Origin: Haloarcula laminariae
GTDB taxonomy: Archaea; Halobacteriota; Halobacteria; Halobacteriales; Haloarculaceae
Assembly: GCF_025457605.1 (NCBI RefSeq)
Contig: NZ_JAMZFY010000001.1
Span: 1,178,001-1,242,000, forward strand
Direction: 5' to 3'
DNA length: 64,000 nucleotides
In this document: one piece after another, positions 61,951-64,000 of the stretch
Numbering within the stretch: the first letter of the stretch is position 1
Layout of the letters: the number at the start of each line of letters is the position of its first letter
Notes under the pieces: generated by a model
Told to the model about the DNA's origin: nothing
Database searches by the model: none
What the model saw: only the letters and a program-made list of their open reading frames with translations
Translations under genes and position numbers: made by a program

Positions 61951-64000
61951 ATGCGACCAACCAGACGGAAGCTGCTGACGGCGGCCGGGGCGGCGCTCAC
62001 CGGCGCCGTCGCCGGGTGTAGTAGCGGCGACGAAGAGACCACCGCGACGGGGACGGCCACCGGGACGCCGACCGGCGGGCAGACACAGGACGGCGCCTCG
62101 ATGAGCGCGTCCGTCGAGACAGCCGTCGCGGCCGAGTGGAACGCGATGCGGGCCCGCATCTGGGACGCCCACGCGGCGGGGCTCGCGGGTGCGACCGACT
62201 CTGGCGCGACCGTCGCCCAGTCGACCTTTGCCCGCTTCGAGAACGCCGGGGGCGAGTACGGGGCCCACGAGATGCTGGAGTCGACGAGCGAGCAGAGCTA
62301 CGAGGGCTTCGAGGAGGCGCTCGGGGCGCTGCGCGAGGGGCTCGAAGCGGGCGACATGGAAGCGGCCGGCGAGGCGGCGAACTCGGCGAGCACGCATCTG
62401 TCCAACGCCCAGTGGTCCCTGCTGAGCGGGGCGGCCGCGGAGCTGTTCGAACTGCAGTTGCTCGGCGCCACGGCGCAGAACGCCGGCTTCCTGGCGGCGT
62501 CGGGCAACCTAGACGCGGCGGGCACCGTCGCGTCGAACGTCGCGAGCCGGTTCGAGTCGTCGCCGGTGTACGACAGCCTCGAATCGGCCGAGGGCGACGC
62601 CTACGACCGCTTCGAGAGCGCCCTCTCGTCGGCCAGTTCAGCCGCCGACAGCGGCGACGCGGCGGCGGTCCAGTCGGCCGCCGACGACGCCTTCAGTGCG
62701 GCCATCGACGGGAGCTACGCCCTCGCCGGTGACGAAATCGTCGCCGGGACCGGCCACATGGCCACGCTCCAGGCCCGAGGGCGGGACGCCGCCACGGTCG
62801 GGTCGATGGGCGGCCCCTCGACCGACTACGCCCACGCGGCCGCGCTGACGATATACCGGGCGCGGGCCTACGACTGCCACTGGCTCGCCGCCCGCGGCGA
62901 GAGCGAGCAGGCGGCGACGATGGCCGGCGACATCTTCGCCCACTTCGAGGGCGCGAACGCACACGAAGCGCTCGAATCGGCCGACGAAGCGGCGTACGAG
63001 TCCTTCGAGACCGGGCTGTCGGAGCTCAAGACCGCAATCGAGAACGGGAACAGTTCGGCCGTCGACAGCGCGGTCGAAACCGTCGATTCGAGCCTCGTGA
63101 CTGGCGTCGAGGCGCTGGCCGGCGCCGACGCCCCCCTGCTGGAAGCGGCCTTCTTCCGGGCGCGCTTCGCCGACGCCTACGAGCTGTACCAGTTCGGGGA
63201 GAGCGACGTCGCCGCGACCGTCGCGGAGTCGCTGTTCCAGCGCTTCGAGCAGAACGAACTGGACTTCCACGAGACCGTCGAGGACACCAGCGAACAGCTC
63301 TACACCAGCTTCGAGGAGGAGCACCTCAGCGGCCTCATCGACGCCTTCGAGAACGCGAACGACGGCGACGTCGAGACCCACTACGAGGGCGTCAACTCGA
63401 CGCTGCTCTCGTTCGAGACGGAGGCCGGGACCGCGGCGACGGTCAGCGGGGCCGAGGGGGCCTACATGGCCGCCCGCGGCTCCGACGCCGCGGCGGTCGA
63501 CGCGCTCGGAGAGGACAGCCGCGCACAGGCCATCGCACAGAGCGCGTTCCAGCACTTCGAGGGCGGCGCCGGCGGCTTCCACGAGGCGCTGGAAGACGCC
63601 GACGAGTCGGTGTACGAGTCCTTCGAGACCGAACTCGGGGCAATCGGCACCGCGGCCGGCGACGGCGACGCCGTCTACCCCGCCGCGAAGTCGTTCAACG
63701 CAGAGGCGCTGTCGGCCATCTACGCGGTCGTCGGCGCCGGCGGCGGCACTCAGGGCGCGGCGGCCGCGGTGATGCAGGACGTGTTCGCCCACTTCGAGGC
63801 GGCGCGCGTCCACGAACTCATCGAGGACGCCGACCACAACGCCTACGAGACCTTCGAGGGCGGGCTCGACGCCTACATCACCGCACTGGAGGACGGGGGC
63901 GACGTCGAGGCGGCCGCGGACACGTTCGCCGACGGCGCCCAGTACGCGGAGTTCGCGCTCGTCGACAGCGTCGAATCGCTGCCGCTCGACCTCGACCTCG
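61951..64000 (+). CDS. DUF5059-type repeat lipoprotein (3' end outside window)
   Basis: The frame is open from the ATG to the right edge, giving at least 683 residues. The N-terminus MRPTRRKLLTAAGAALTGAV and AGC give a twin-arginine signal and lipobox, then a Thr/Gly linker. The body has at least six repeats of about 110 residues, each with FxxFE...(A/H)E(x)LE...AYExFExxL, for example at about residues 88-120, 280-340, 430-460 and 620-660. In known haloarchaeal proteins DUF5059 repeats often precede a halocyanin-like copper domain; that part would lie beyond the window. Two DtxR-type boxes flank the promoter, so it should respond to iron or a related metal. Function unproven. Confidence 0.82.
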   Translation, partial: MRPTRRKLLTAAGAALTGAVAGCSSGDEETTATGTATGTPTGGQTQDGASMSASVETAVAAEWNAMRARIWDAHAAGLAGATDSGATVAQSTFARFENAGGEYGAHEMLESTSEQSYEGFEEALGALREGLEAGDMEAAGEAANSASTHLSNAQWSLLSGAAAELFELQLLGATAQNAGFLAASGNLDAAGTVASNVASRFESSPVYDSLESAEGDAYDRFESALSSASSAADSGDAAAVQSAADDAFSAAIDGSYALAGDEIVAGTGHMATLQARGRDAATVGSMGGPSTDYAHAAALTIYRARAYDCHWLAARGESEQAATMAGDIFAHFEGANAHEALESADEAAYESFETGLSELKTAIENGNSSAVDSAVETVDSSLVTGVEALAGADAPLLEAAFFRARFADAYELYQFGESDVAATVAESLFQRFEQNELDFHETVEDTSEQLYTSFEEEHLSGLIDAFENANDGDVETHYEGVNSTLLSFETEAGTAATVSGAEGAYMAARGSDAAAVDALGEDSRAQAIAQSAFQHFEGGAGGFHEALEDADESVYESFETELGAIGTAAGDGDAVYPAAKSFNAEALSAIYAVVGAGGGTQGAAAAVMQDVFAHFEAARVHELIEDADHNAYETFEGGLDAYITALEDGGDVEAAADTFADGAQYAEFALVDSVESLPLDLDL

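Noticed and set aside
62638-63837. 399-codon minus-strand frame opposite the DUF5059 gene
   Set aside because: Opposite-strand shadow; the plus-strand frame has a signal peptide, operators and regular repeats.
1-64000. CRISPR arrays or complete mobile elements
   Set aside because: No regularly spaced direct repeats, integrase or intact transposase seen; only the IS6-type fossil.

Overview
The window looks like haloarchaeal chromosome: proteins are rich in Asp and Glu, GC is high with AT-rich intergenic pockets, precursors carry twin-arginine plus lipobox signals, TATA boxes lie about 25-30 bases upstream of start codons (leaderless promoters), and typical haloarchaeal families are present (RdfA, Sph-type SMC-like proteins, DUF2249, DUF5059, CbtA/CbtB, ChlID-type chelatase). 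The genus cannot be fixed from the sequence alone. No rRNA, tRNA, CRISPR array or intact insertion sequence was seen.

Layout. 1-668: C-terminal end of an SMC-like (Sph3-type) protein. 1.3-15.9 kb: a catabolic island with a D-2-hydroxyacid dehydrogenase, N-acyl-D-amino-acid deacylase, hydantoinase/dihydropyrimidinase, N-carbamoyl-amino-acid hydrolase, a complete branched-chain/amide ABC importer (livKHMGF order), a cytosine-deaminase-like amidohydrolase, an IclR regulator, an FAH-family protein and a RidA protein. Together they suggest import and stepwise opening of a cyclic ureide or pyrimidine-like compound. 15.9-17.2 kb: a decay zone with an IS6-type transposase pseudogene and two gene remnants. 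17.3-23.5 kb: a PQQ-propeller lipoprotein, a MIP18-like protein, a small Cys-rich protein, hemerythrin, rhodanese, a CopD-like membrane protein and a histidine-free DtxR-type regulator.

23.8-30.5 kb: an apparent exopolysaccharide cassette (response regulator, HEAT-repeat protein, processive GT2 glycosyltransferase, GAF histidine kinase) divergent from a secreted glycosidase-like protein, then a frameshifted Fic/winged-helix remnant. 30.5-43.5 kb: APC permease plus Usp, a second MIP18-like protein with a DUF2249 protein, PiT phosphate transporter, a TetR-MATE operon with twin operators, aldo/keto reductase, an iron-type binding lipoprotein, a PfpI-like protein, Usp and MaoC. 44.3-47.1 kb: a full Sph3-like gene followed by rdfA, a cell-shape module. 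48-52.1 kb: a winged-helix regulator, two lipoproteins, several very small membrane proteins and a frameshifted gene.

52.2-61.7 kb: cobalamin block with cobN-cbiC-cbiE-cbiX on the minus strand, divergent from a ChlID-type chelatase subunit and cbtB-cbtA. Candidate operators with TTGT/ACAA arms lie at three promoters of this block. 61.9 kb to the end: a DUF5059 repeat lipoprotein, truncated by the window, behind two DtxR-type boxes. The same box (TTTAGG-N4-CCTAAA) occurs before the CopD gene and the iron-type binding protein, so a metal regulon is spread through the window.
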